The notes under the pieces: generated by a model
The model's input: the letters and a program-made list of their open reading frames with translations, nothing else
What the model was told of the DNA's origin: nothing
Databases searched by the model: none
Shown: in pieces, positions 1 through 7,840 of the stretch
Layout: every line of letters begins with the position of its first letter
Numbering within the stretch: position 1 is the first letter of the stretch
Made by a program: the position numbers and the translations under genes
Source: Candidatus Heimdallarchaeota archaeon
Lineage (GTDB): Archaea; Asgardarchaeota; Heimdallarchaeia; Hodarchaeales; Hodarchaeaceae
Length of the DNA: 64,000 bases
Direction: 5' to 3'
NCBI GenBank assembly: GCA_011364965.1
Contig: RDOB01000001.1
Location: 161,368-225,367 of the forward strand

Positions 1-125
1 TAGCAGCTTCCATCTGCACGATCTAATACCCCAGTCTTCATAGATATAGGTCTTAATTCATGAAGGTCTCTTCCATCCAAACGGAGACCATTTTCAAGTA
101 ATGTAGCGTTTTTATTTTCAGACAT
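1..125 (-). CDS. rrp41: Exosome core subunit Rrp41 (N-terminal fragment)
   Basis: Rrp41 is the catalytic RNase PH-like subunit of the archaeal exosome, which degrades RNA 3' to 5'. Only the first 41 codons lie in the window; the gene runs off the left edge. The peptide has the family's opening: a short tail, then LRLDGRDLHELRP-type residues and VLDRADGS, matching the 'R.DGR...ELRP' and 'RADGS' signature. It starts at the ATG at 125, 13 bases after the rrp4 stop, so it is the last visible gene of the psmA-SBDS-rrp4-rrp41 transcript. The identification is strong despite the truncation. Confidence 0.88.
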   Translation of the reverse strand, partial: MSENKNATLLENGLRLDGRDLHELRPISMKTGVLDRADGSC

Positions 126-138
126 CTTCTTCACTTCT

Positions 139-852
139 TTACTCTAAAAGTAATCGTTTTTCTTCCTCAAGATAATCTCTTATTCGGTCAGTCAACCCTG
201 ATGTATGAGCTTCTGATTCAATTTTTCTAATTGCTAGTTCAATTAAGTTTTCGATCAATAATTCTTGCGCTGAAATTACGATTCGGCCGTTTTGTCCAAC
301 AATAATCTGAGCATTTGTCATATTTTTAAGCAATTGAATCATACTCCCCTTTTTACCAATGATTCTAGGTATTTTAACAGGATCAACCTCAATTAATCTT
401 CCATTAATGATTTTATGTAAACCTCGGCCTTGAAGTGATAATACAGGGTCACGAGTTCTATCAAAAAAGGTAATTTGTGCTTTTATTATATCTCCAACGG
501 TTAAAATCCGGTTGATATCGTCATTCATCGAATCAAAGTCTCTATCAACAACATTGTTTACTCTAAGGGTTCCAACATAAGGACCACGAATATCAACAGT
601 CCAAGACGTTATTCCTACACGTGTGATCTTTCCAATCACAATATCCCCCTCTAAAGGAATGTAACAACCTTCTAAAGGGACTACACCTATTCGATTTTTT
701 CTTACCTGAGCCAAGCCAATCATTGAGGCATAAATCTCAGTTTCATTATTTTTTTTGGCGCGAAATACACCACCACCGACTTTGATACCAGAACCCTGTG
801 CAAGGATCTCACCTGGGATCACAAGCTGGTTTTTAGATACTAATATTCTCAT
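139..852 (-). CDS. rrp4: Exosome RNA-binding cap subunit Rrp4
   Basis: Rrp4 forms the RNA-binding cap of the archaeal exosome and guides substrates into the Rrp41/Rrp42 ring. The 237-residue protein has the expected order: an N-terminal domain with 'VIPGE.LA.G' (residues 11-20), an S1 domain (about 65-143) and a KH domain with the GxxG loop GKKG at 166-169. The C-terminus is charged and helical. Length is normal for the family. It lies between SBDS and rrp41 on the same strand, the classic archaeal exosome-proteasome arrangement. Confidence 0.95.
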   Translation of the reverse strand: MRILVSKNQLVIPGEILAQGSGIKVGGGVFRAKKNNETEIYASMIGLAQVRKNRIGVVPLEGCYIPLEGDIVIGKITRVGITSWTVDIRGPYVGTLRVNNVVDRDFDSMNDDINRILTVGDIIKAQITFFDRTRDPVLSLQGRGLHKIINGRLIEVDPVKIPRIIGKKGSMIQLLKNMTNAQIIVGQNGRIVISAQELLIENLIELAIRKIESEAHTSGLTDRIRDYLEEEKRLLLE

Positions 853-899
853 TCAACTCACTCTTTGTTAAATTTTATCGTCTATTCCATAATTCGTGA

Positions 900-1634
900 C
901 TATAATCGTGTTCTCTCAATTACCTTGATCTCAGCTCTCCCTTTTGTCATACTTTGAACACTTTCCATAAACTCCCCTTGCAAACCTGCTGCTATACTGA
1001 CTACAGCAATCCAATGCCCATCATTCTGCCATTCGTCCTTTTCTATCTGAGCTTTTCTTTTTATTTCACCGTAAGCTTTCCCTGTAAATTCAGGAGGAAT
1101 TTTAACAGCTAGTTTTACAGTTTCCATGCTGATTGGTATAACTGAACGTAGTTCTTTCACGATATCTTTCAACTGGTCTTCTGCTGATAAGGCTGGATTT
1201 ATCATCACTTTAGCTTCTTTCATAGCGTTCTCTATTCTAAGTGGAGGATGTGGAGTTCGAGTTTTTGGATTAATACAAATTTTAGCCAATAGATTTACTA
1301 TTTGTTTGCGTTTCTTTTCAAAAAATTCTTGCCTTTGCTCAGCAGTTAGGTTCAATTCACCTTTCTTTAAGATTATAGTGATTATTTCTCGTAAATCTGT
1401 TGTTTCAAAACTATTTTCAAGGATTCCCTCAGGGGGCTTCTCTCCTTTACTAGCATTTTGAAACACCTCATCAATTTCTAATATCTCATCGATAGTAATA
1501 TCTTCATCTAGGAGCCCCATCCTGTATTTTAAAGCTAATTCAGGATTTACGACAATCTCAAACCTGTTTCCTTTCACTTTCATACGTACTACTGATTTTC
1601 CTGATAAATCTACTCTTCGAGCATCTCTTAACAT
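900..1634 (-). CDS. sdo1: Ribosome maturation protein SBDS (Sdo1)
   Basis: The archaeal SBDS homologue acts in late maturation of the large ribosomal subunit. In eukaryotes it works with EFL1 to release eIF6. The 244-residue length is standard. Visible family features are an N-terminal FYSH domain (about 1-90) with a helix-rich 'YRMGLLDED' segment, a central three-helix domain containing 'NPKTRTPHPPLRIENAM' (about 120-140), and a C-terminal ferredoxin-like domain. It starts at the ATG at 1634, five bases after the psmA stop, so the two are almost certainly co-transcribed. Confidence 0.94.
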   Translation of the reverse strand: MLRDARRVDLSGKSVVRMKVKGNRFEIVVNPELALKYRMGLLDEDITIDEILEIDEVFQNASKGEKPPEGILENSFETTDLREIITIILKKGELNLTAEQRQEFFEKKRKQIVNLLAKICINPKTRTPHPPLRIENAMKEAKVMINPALSAEDQLKDIVKELRSVIPISMETVKLAVKIPPEFTGKAYGEIKRKAQIEKDEWQNDGHWIAVVSIAAGLQGEFMESVQSMTKGRAEIKVIERTRL

Positions 1635-1639
1635 CGTAT

Positions 1640-2368
1640 CTACTCCTTCAATTCATTTACATATTTGATTATATCTTCAGATTTAAGATACACTAGATGT
1701 CGAAGTTCCTTGGAAATTACTGCAATTTCAATCATATCCTCATTTAGAGGACTATCGGAAACATAATTAAAAGCTTTCATTGCAGATAATATACCATCCT
1801 CCAATGTTTCAGCTATCTCCTTGTATTCACCCTCTAAATATTCAATTATCGTTGGAGCTGTGGATCCGATAGCTGCCGCACGATATCCCCAATAACTCCC
1901 ACTTGGTTCGGTCATATACAACTGTGGGCCTATAACTTCATCACAACCTGCAATTAGCAAAGAAACACCAAAGGGACGGACTCCTGCGTGTTGAGTGTAC
2001 ATTTGTTTCAAATCTGCAATTCGACGCGTTAATCCTTCAACAGTTATCTCTTCATTATAAGTAATTCTATGAATTTGAGCTTGGATTCTCGCTTGGTTTA
2101 CTAAAATTCTTGCATCAGCAGTGAGTCCTGCGATAGCAACTGCTAAATGATCATCAATGGCAAAGATTTTTTTGACCATGTCTTTCTCAATAAGAGTTGT
2201 ATGTAACCGTTTTTGAACAGCCAAACAGCACCCCTCTTCTGTTTTAATGCCGATAGCCGTTGTGCCGCGCTTAACAGCTTCAATTGCATACTCAACTTGA
2301 AATAAACGGCCATCAGGGCTGAAAATGGTACTCCCCCGATCATAACCTAAACCCTTAGGAGAAAAAAT
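1640..2368 (-). CDS. psmA: Proteasome alpha subunit, probable ATT start
   Basis: Alpha subunit of the 20S proteasome; seven copies form each outer ring and gate entry to the proteolytic chamber. The conserved N-terminal block YDRGSTIFSPDGRLFQVEYA is present, followed by 'AIEAVKRGTTAIGIK'. That block lies upstream of the first in-frame TTG (2224), so starting there would delete the gate and helix H0. Reading upstream in frame there is no ATG, GTG or TTG before a TAA at 2371-2369. The only plausible initiator is ATT at 2368-2366, preceded by GAGGTGA (minus strand, about 2380-2374) at proper spacing. The product would be 242 residues, normal for the family. Function is certain; the start is inferred. 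Confidence 0.93.
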   Translation of the reverse strand: MFSPKGLGYDRGSTIFSPDGRLFQVEYAIEAVKRGTTAIGIKTEEGCCLAVQKRLHTTLIEKDMVKKIFAIDDHLAVAIAGLTADARILVNQARIQAQIHRITYNEEITVEGLTRRIADLKQMYTQHAGVRPFGVSLLIAGCDEVIGPQLYMTEPSGSYWGYRAAAIGSTAPTIIEYLEGEYKEIAETLEDGILSAMKAFNYVSDSPLNEDMIEIAVISKELRHLVYLKSEDIIKYVNELKE

Positions 2369-2871
2369 TTAATTCACCTCAGTTAAAAATATTGATGTCT
2401 CGTTCATAAAAAAATCTTCCACAAAAAATCTCTTAAATCCAAATTTACGAAAATCAACGATTATTATTCACTTTTTTGGTCTACACCTTACATTTAATCC
2501 TATTTTTTCCAGAATTTATAACAATTCTAGTGATTTTTTGTAGCTCTGGAAGAATTAATGGTAGTTAATTGAGGGAGAAGAATTCAAGAATAGAGAAAAT
2601 AAAGGCATGGGAGAGAAGAAAGGAAACAAAAAAGCCATATGTTTTCTTTTAATGCTCCACTTCAAAAATTATACTTAAATTTTAATAGAGGGTTTAATAT
2701 AAATTTGTATTGCTTACTTTGAAAACAGATAAATATTTAACTAGCCTTTTGCCTCCTAACGTCGAGTAAATTGGATTTTCTAAACGATCAACTTTTTATC
2801 TCCAATAATTATTGTGTTTATCGTTCGGAAGCCAAATGCCTCATCTAACGCGTCAAAATAAGGTGTTAACA
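2369..2871. other. Intergenic region between psmA and aIF5A
   Basis: About 500 bases of divergent upstream region, mostly A/T with a purine-rich stretch near 2575-2640. No coding region with family resemblance is visible. A TATA-like ATAAATATTTAA lies near 2729-2740 and may serve aIF5A, although it is about 135 bases from that start. The psmA Shine-Dalgarno lies at the left end (2374-2380). Confidence 0.5.
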
Positions 2872-3309
2872 ATGGCATATGAACCTAAAAAAGTCGGTAG
2901 TGTGAAAGTTGGACGATATATTGTAGACCCAGATTCGAATGAACCGTGTAAAGTAATTTCAATTGATAAAAGCAAACCAGGAAAACATGGAGCAGCAAAA
3001 GCGCGAATGATGATTATTGGACTTTTTGACAATCAAAAAAGGCAATTTATATCCCCGGTTGATAAGAGAATTAATATTCCAATCATTGAAAAGAGAGTGG
3101 GACAAATAACCAATGTTGAAGCAGGCACAGGCTTCGTTCATGTCATGGATAGTGAAACATACGAATCATTTGTTGTAGATTCACCATCTGAAGAAGAATT
3201 GAGCAGCAAAATAAACACTCTATTTTCAGAGGGAAAAGCTGTTGAAGTGGAATACTGGTTAGTGATGGATCGTAGAAAAATTATCCAAGTGCGTGAAATG
3301 GATATATAA
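2872..3309 (+). CDS. eif5a: Translation factor aIF5A (hypusine-containing)
   Basis: aIF5A promotes translation elongation and termination, relieving stalling at difficult sequences such as polyproline. The 145-residue protein has an SH3-like N-terminal domain with the hypusination loop SKPGKHGAAK (modified lysine about residue 38) and an OB-fold C-terminal domain ending in 'VMDRRKIIQVREM'. I chose the ATG at 2872 because AGGTG lies at 2861-2865 with six-base spacing and because family members begin 'MA...KKVG.VKVG'. A longer in-frame reading from 2812 adds 20 residues foreign to the family. Confidence 0.95.
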   Translation: MAYEPKKVGSVKVGRYIVDPDSNEPCKVISIDKSKPGKHGAAKARMMIIGLFDNQKRQFISPVDKRINIPIIEKRVGQITNVEAGTGFVHVMDSETYESFVVDSPSEEELSSKINTLFSEGKAVEVEYWLVMDRRKIIQVREMDI

Positions 3310-3343
3310 GAAATACCTACTAAATAATTCTAAACCAGAGTGA

Positions 3344-4216
3344 ATGCTCTTGGCCAAAACCACCAACATAGGAATTTTCTCCCAAGTCCTTTTTCAAGAA
3401 ACTATTGAAATTATTTGTGATCTTCTCTCTGTTTTAGATAAGAATTCGCAGATATCCTTCATTCTAAATCCAGAATTGTATAAATTTGTTGAAAGGGCTC
3501 TTCCAAGCATTATGGACCGATTTAATGAAGAAGAACTCGAAAAAATGAAGGTGGATTGCATAATTTCAATAGGAGGGGATGGTACTATTCTTCGTATAGC
3601 AAGAACGCGTCCTGAGATCCCAATATTATCGATAAATAAGGGTCGAAAAGGATTCATGACAGAAATTGAACCTTATGAGGTTAAAACTAAATTCAAAGAA
3701 TTTCTTGAAGGTCAATTTAAACTAAAAGAACATAAATGTGTTGAAACGCTAATTAACAACGAAATTATTGGATCTGCAATAAATGAAATAGTTATTACCT
3801 CAGTCGATCTTCTCAAGCCTATCGATTTTCGTGTTTTAGTTGATGGAATAATAACATCTGTTTCTCTAGCAGATGGGATTATCGTTTCAACTGCAATTGG
3901 TTCCACGGGTCACTCACTTTCTAGTGGAGGAGCAGTTGTTGATGCAGATCTGAGAAATTTTCAAATATCATGGATTAATCCAATTAATCTTGCTATTCGT
4001 CCCCTTGTTCTTGGTTCTAATCGTGAGATAAAAATTCGATGTGCAACGAGAATAAATGATATCAAAGTAGTAATTGATGGTCAATTAAGCATTGAATTTC
4101 CTCCTCCAATAGAATTGGCATTTAGAGAGTCTAGGAAGACTGTGAAGTTCTATCGGACCCGATCGTTTATGGAAAGATTACGACATCATATACATCCAGA
4201 AATTAGGGATCAATAA
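3344..4216 (+). CDS. nadK: NAD kinase
   Basis: Phosphorylates NAD to NADP. The 290-residue protein carries the family signature GGDGT at 77-81 in 'ISIGGDGTILRIARTR', the NE motif in 'GSAINEIVI' (about 142-150), and the glycine-rich 'STAIGSTGHSLSSGGAVVD' segment that forms the NAD site. Length agrees with archaeal NAD kinases. The downstream Nob1 start lies two bases after its stop, so the two are translationally coupled or at least co-transcribed. Confidence 0.93.
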   Translation: MLLAKTTNIGIFSQVLFQETIEIICDLLSVLDKNSQISFILNPELYKFVERALPSIMDRFNEEELEKMKVDCIISIGGDGTILRIARTRPEIPILSINKGRKGFMTEIEPYEVKTKFKEFLEGQFKLKEHKCVETLINNEIIGSAINEIVITSVDLLKPIDFRVLVDGIITSVSLADGIIVSTAIGSTGHSLSSGGAVVDADLRNFQISWINPINLAIRPLVLGSNREIKIRCATRINDIKVVIDGQLSIEFPPPIELAFRESRKTVKFYRTRSFMERLRHHIHPEIRDQ

Positions 4217-4218
4217 TA

Positions 4219-4752
4219 GTGGTTACCAACATAATCTCTTTCGTTCTTGACACTACTGTTTTTATTAGACTAGATTTCCCACGAATATTAGAATTGAGCG
4301 TTTCAACATTCTATACTACAAACAGTGTAATTTTAGAGTTAAAAGATTTTCGCTCGAGATCTAACCGAGACATACTAATCCAAATAAATAAATTAGTAAT
4401 AGAAGAACCTAATCCTATTTATTTTAAAGAGGTAATTGCAAAAATTAGACATTTTGATCCAGTAACGAGTTTATCTAGAACTGATATTGATGTTCTCACA
4501 TTAGCGTACCAAAAAAAAGTTGCAATTATTACTAATGACTTGAATTTACAAAATATTGCCGCTAATATTGGTATTCCATTCTTTATTGTTACTGGAAAAC
4601 GAATCAAGCAAAAAATTAGGTGGAAATTAAGATGTCTTTCATGCAATAAGATTTTGAGTCAAGCAGATTCATTAAAATGCCCATTATGTGGAGGAAACCT
4701 TAAAAAAATCCGTACATCTATTAATAATGAATTAAAGAGGAAGAGCAAATAA
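4219..4752 (+). CDS. nob1: Endoribonuclease Nob1 (PIN domain and zinc ribbon)
   Basis: Nob1 makes the final cut that generates the 3' end of 16S/18S rRNA. The 177-residue protein has an N-terminal PIN domain (about 1-125) with the first acidic residue in 'FVLDTTVFI' and the later acidic pair in 'SRTDIDVLTLA' and 'AIITNDLNLQ'. A C-terminal zinc ribbon follows with CLSC and CPLC knuckles. It starts with GTG two bases after nadK. No separate Shine-Dalgarno is evident, consistent with coupling to the gene before. Confidence 0.92.
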   Translation: MVTNIISFVLDTTVFIRLDFPRILELSVSTFYTTNSVILELKDFRSRSNRDILIQINKLVIEEPNPIYFKEVIAKIRHFDPVTSLSRTDIDVLTLAYQKKVAIITNDLNLQNIAANIGIPFFIVTGKRIKQKIRWKLRCLSCNKILSQADSLKCPLCGGNLKKIRTSINNELKRKSK

Positions 4753-4797
4753 GAATAAAAATTGAAGAGAAAAGCGACCGTATGTATGTAAAAATCC

Positions 4798-5013
4798 ATG
4801 GAGAAGACAAATTTGCCAGAAGAATTAAAAACAAAAGAAGAGTTCATGGCGACACTTAGCTTAGCCTCGATTTGTTATGTTAAACGTGTGAAAAACTCCG
4901 ATATTGTCAAACTCAAGCTAAGAACAAAAAAGAAGCTGTATACATTTAAAACAACTCCTGAAGATGCTAATAAAATTGTATCTAGTTTAAACATTCCTGT
5001 TGAAGAAGTATAA
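4798..5013 (+). CDS. rpl38e: Ribosomal protein eL38 (L38e)
   Basis: Large-subunit ribosomal protein shared by eukaryotes and only part of the archaea. The 71-residue length matches the family (about 70). The core lines up well with eukaryotic L38: an N-terminal 'LPEELKTKEEF' helix corresponding to 'KIEEIKDFL', a central 'DIVKLKLRTKKKLYTF' strand pair corresponding to 'DNVKFKVRCSRYLYTL', and 'DANKIVSSLNIPVEEV' corresponding to 'KAEKLKQSLPPGLAVKEL'. It follows nob1 in a translation-gene block. The call rests on my own alignment from memory; an HMM match would settle it. Confidence 0.82.
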   Translation: MEKTNLPEELKTKEEFMATLSLASICYVKRVKNSDIVKLKLRTKKKLYTFKTTPEDANKIVSSLNIPVEEV

Positions 5014-5118
5014 ACCGAAATATCCTGCATCTCGCTATTTTTTTGAACAATATTCATAAAAAAAAGATAAATGAAGCTTAATCTTCTCTAATTGTAATCT
5101 TCATTTAGCTGAAAAAGA

Positions 5119-5394
5119 TCATTCCAAACCTTCGGAGGATATTGTCTCAAGTAATGAAAGGACTTGCCAGATAGTTGTCCGAGCAAACAGGGGACAATTG
5201 GGATCTTGGCTAATTTCATCCAGAATTGAAATAGCGAAATTCGCACGTACCTCTGGGGGATCATCATCCGGAGTATTTTTCCCAGTAATGGCCATATAAG
5301 CTTCTTTTGCTGCTCTTCTAATATTTTTAGGAACACTATGGTCGGATGAAATTTGTTGCAATAACATCTTTGAATTTTCTATTTTGTCTTCCAT
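5119..5394 (-). CDS. UPF0147 family protein
   Basis: Small archaeal protein of unknown function. The 91-residue sequence shows the hallmark pattern of the UPF0147 family: 'VPKNIRRAAKEAYMAI' followed by 'VRANFAISILDEISQDPNCPLFARTTIWQVLSLLE'. It is predicted to be all-helical and is often found near translation or replication genes. It converges with eL38. Nothing unusual is seen in length or motif. Confidence 0.85.
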   Translation of the reverse strand: MEDKIENSKMLLQQISSDHSVPKNIRRAAKEAYMAITGKNTPDDDPPEVRANFAISILDEISQDPNCPLFARTTIWQVLSLLETISSEGLE

Positions 5395-5789
5395 ATTTGT
5401 TCACGACCTATTTAAATGAATTAACAAGCTTTCTAATTAATTTATCACATATATCCATCCAAATTTTGCTCTCAAAATGGACTTTATCAGCCAATTAGGC
5501 TGTTTTGACCAAACTAATCTTTAAAGAAAAACCTTTCTTTAAATTTAATATCAATCGGTTGAAGGAGGAAGATAGAATAATTAATTGATTTTTCAATCGA
5601 AGTATATTTATATCAGATTTAAACCCATTAAATTCCATTACTTCTCTCTGGGAGGTTTTTATCATCCTCTCCTCACAACTTAATCTTTTTCGCATCAGTT
5701 AAATTAAATAGTATAATCATTTAAACATTGTTAGATTCCTGATCACCAAACAATACTATAAAAAACTACTTCTTGGTGGTTTAAAACAG
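5395..5789. other. Intergenic region with no convincing gene
   Basis: Roughly 400 bases, very A/T-rich with long T runs (for example 5521-5560). A 66-codon minus-strand reading at 5495-5695 has lysine/isoleucine-rich composition and no family resemblance, so I treat it as chance. The right end holds a GGTGGT (5775-5780) that could be the ribosome binding site of the small reading frame at 5790. Confidence 0.4.
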
Positions 5790-5903
5790 ATGGGAAAAGT
5801 ATCAGAACAAATCTTTAGCCATTTTCCCTTTGAATACAATAGACAATTTGGCCATTCTAAGAAAAAAGTGAAAGAATTGGAGAATGATTTAATTGGGTTT
5901 TGA
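5790..5903 (+). CDS. 37-residue reading frame resembling ribosomal protein eS17
   Basis: An ATG-initiated 37-codon frame preceded by GGTGGT at nine-base spacing. Its middle, SEQIFSHFPFEYNRQF then GHSKKKVKEL, resembles the archaeal S17e pattern 'ARE.....PD.F...FE.NKK.V.EL', with identities at the I, F-P, E, F, H, K-K, V, E-L positions. Its end, 'LENDLIGF', could correspond to 'LRNKIAGY'. True archaeal S17e is usually 55-70 residues, so this would be an unusually short version lacking part of the N-terminus and C-terminus. It lies between eL38 and eL22, which fits a ribosomal role. It may instead be a chance match. It overlaps the next gene by 11 bases. Confidence 0.35.
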   Translation: MGKVSEQIFSHFPFEYNRQFGHSKKKVKELENDLIGF

Positions 5904-6357
5904 AGAAACCGATATTGATCCTTTCGTTATCTATGATCTACTATTATCGAATTCAGGTGGATTAATATGCTCTCATTGTGGTAAAAAGATCACAGCAGAT
6001 GATCTACTAGAAGAAAAGATAGTAATGGGAAATATAGATGGATACTTAAGTCATGTTGATTGTTTATTAAGTTATATAATTAAAGCAGAACCAACGATTT
6101 CTTCTGGATTAGCCTCAGGCCTATTTTCAGAATCTCAGGTACGACACGATTTACTTTCAAAACCCTTTGAGTCAGTAATCCTTGATATGAGTCGTGCTTG
6201 TTCTCTTAAACGTCTAACCCCATCTACACGACAATGTTCAAAATTTATTGCATCAGAATCCAATATTATTGAATCTCGTATAAAATTTAATTTAGAAGTG
6301 ATTCTTTCATTCCTAGATGAGAATTACTCCGATCCAATGGATTCGGATGTAAATTGA
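5893..6357 (+). CDS. Uncharacterized protein with a CxxC/HxxC metal-binding motif
   Basis: A 154-residue protein I do not recognise. Near the N-terminus it has CSHC (about residues 26-29) and later HVDC (about 55-58), spaced like a treble-clef or HIT-type zinc knuckle. The rest is helical, with 'SRACSLKRLTPSTRQCSKFI' containing two more cysteines. The start is TTG at 5893 with GGAGA at 5879-5883, nine bases upstream. It sits just before eL22, which suggests, but does not show, a translation-linked role. Confidence 0.6.
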   Translation: MGFEETDIDPFVIYDLLLSNSGGLICSHCGKKITADDLLEEKIVMGNIDGYLSHVDCLLSYIIKAEPTISSGLASGLFSESQVRHDLLSKPFESVILDMSRACSLKRLTPSTRQCSKFIASESNIIESRIKFNLEVILSFLDENYSDPMDSDVN

Positions 6358-6404
6358 AGAAGATCATGAAAAAAACCGATTAAGTATAGTCTTTGGTGTA
6401 AAAT

Positions 6405-6644
6405 ATGAAAATAGATTTCTCAAATGTCCCAAATTCCGAGGTAATTGATGACCTTGTTACTTTAATCAAGAACAAAGAAAAAGATGCAAAAGTAAAGAAA
6501 GACGGAAAATCTGTCAAAGTTGAAGGATTATCATCACGCAAATTAAAATTCTATGCTAAGAAAGTATTGGGAAGGATTGATGCCCCAGGAATAACAAAAG
6601 TAGTCTCACAGGGTGATCACTTTCTAGTCATATATAAAGAATAA
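6405..6644 (+). CDS. rpl22e: Ribosomal protein eL22 (L22e)
   Basis: Large-subunit ribosomal protein long considered eukaryote-specific and reported in Asgard archaea. The 79-residue sequence has the family core: a 'VTLIKNKEKDAKVKKDGKSVKVEG' strand region, then 'SSRKLKFYAKKVLGRIDAPGI' corresponding to eukaryotic '[22 protein letters not shown]', and 'VVSQGDHFLVIYKE' corresponding to 'VVANSKESYELRYF'. It lacks the long acidic C-tail of animal L22. ATG start with GGTGT nearby. A diagnostic gene for placing this genome in Asgard. Confidence 0.8.
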   Translation: MKIDFSNVPNSEVIDDLVTLIKNKEKDAKVKKDGKSVKVEGLSSRKLKFYAKKVLGRIDAPGITKVVSQGDHFLVIYKE

Positions 6645-6690
6645 AAAAATGTGCGTAAGTGACATTTTTAAATATTCCTAGGGGGATTAG

Positions 6691-7815
6691 ATGAATAGAA
6701 ATATTTCAGAAATGAGCTGGGGAAGCGCATTTACTTACAAATTATCTGTAGGTTGTCAACAATGTATAAAGGGTGAAAAATTAGTAGTTCTTGTTTCAAC
6801 AGATTGTTCTAGTAAATGTTTTTATTGTCCATTGAGTGAAGAAAGAAAAAAATCAACCTTTTCTTTTGCAAATGAACGTCCAATAAAAAAAATTGGGGAT
6901 TTATTAACTGAAGCTTCTTTAATGAAAGCTCAGGGAGCTAGTATGACGGGAGGAGATCCGCTTGAGTATTCTTCTTTCAGCAAAACTCTTGAATACAGTC
7001 AAAAATTAAGAGAAAATTATGGAAGAGATTTTCATATTCACGTATATACTCGGGGAAAAGAAATAACAGAGAAAAGTCTCGGAAAACTTGCACTATTAAT
7101 AAATGAATTAAGATTTCATGTTAAAAATGCCGAAGGAGATTTCAAACAAATCAAATTAGCGTTAAAGTTTCCTTTGGATATTGGAATTGAGATTCCTGTT
7201 ATACCTACAAAATCAATTGAATATTACATCCAGATTATCCAGAATTTTGAATCAATCCTTCCTGAATCGCAACAATTTTATTTTATGAATCTAAATGAAC
7301 TGGAAGTGAGTGAAACAAATTATCGGAATTTATTAGCTCACGGACTTGGATGTGACCATGAAAATCCGTCTAAGGTCGCAGGAAGTGAAAAATTAGGATT
7401 AGAAATTATCAAATGGGCATCAAAACATTCCACTATACCAATTCACTTCTGTGCCGTAAAAGCGAAAGATACTGTCCAATTGACAAATAGGATTTATAGA
7501 ATTGCTGAATCAGTAGGACTACCATCTGATGTAATAATTTCTGATGGTCCAGATAAAGGACTATTGATACGTGGTGAGATTAAATCAGCTTTGTATGATC
7601 TTTCACTCATCAAAGAAATTTTATTGAATGAATTGGAAATTCCTGAAGAGTTGGTATATATAGACTTGGTTAAAAATCGAATTTTAACAAATGCAGCAAT
7701 TCTCGATGAATTAAAAGATGAAATTCGTGAATTTCTCCCTAACATAAATTTATCAATTATTGAGGAATACCCTACATATGATAATCTTCAAACAACCTCT
7801 ATTCCATTAAAATAA
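6691..7815 (+). CDS. Radical SAM protein, PflA-related (COG2108 type)
   Basis: A 374-residue radical S-adenosylmethionine protein. The cluster-binding motif is C-x3-C-x2-C in 'TDCSSKCFYCPLSEE' (about residues 38-50), and 'MTGGDPL' (about 86) is the GGE-like SAM-contact motif. A second cysteine pair, 'CQQC', sits ahead of the core. The pattern matches archaeal proteins of the COG2108 group, related to pyruvate formate-lyase activating enzyme, whose substrate is unknown. A strong ribosome site (GGGGGA) precedes the ATG. It converges with another radical SAM gene. Confidence 0.8.
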   Translation: MNRNISEMSWGSAFTYKLSVGCQQCIKGEKLVVLVSTDCSSKCFYCPLSEERKKSTFSFANERPIKKIGDLLTEASLMKAQGASMTGGDPLEYSSFSKTLEYSQKLRENYGRDFHIHVYTRGKEITEKSLGKLALLINELRFHVKNAEGDFKQIKLALKFPLDIGIEIPVIPTKSIEYYIQIIQNFESILPESQQFYFMNLNELEVSETNYRNLLAHGLGCDHENPSKVAGSEKLGLEIIKWASKHSTIPIHFCAVKAKDTVQLTNRIYRIAESVGLPSDVIISDGPDKGLLIRGEIKSALYDLSLIKEILLNELEIPEELVYIDLVKNRILTNAAILDELKDEIREFLPNINLSIIEEYPTYDNLQTTSIPLK

Positions 7816-7840
7816 CGAAAGAATTGAGTAAAATTTCTAG

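Noticed and set aside
5495..5695. 66-codon minus-strand reading frame
   Set aside because: Composition is dominated by K, I, L and S with no family pattern, and it lies in an A/T-rich spacer; no ribosome site.
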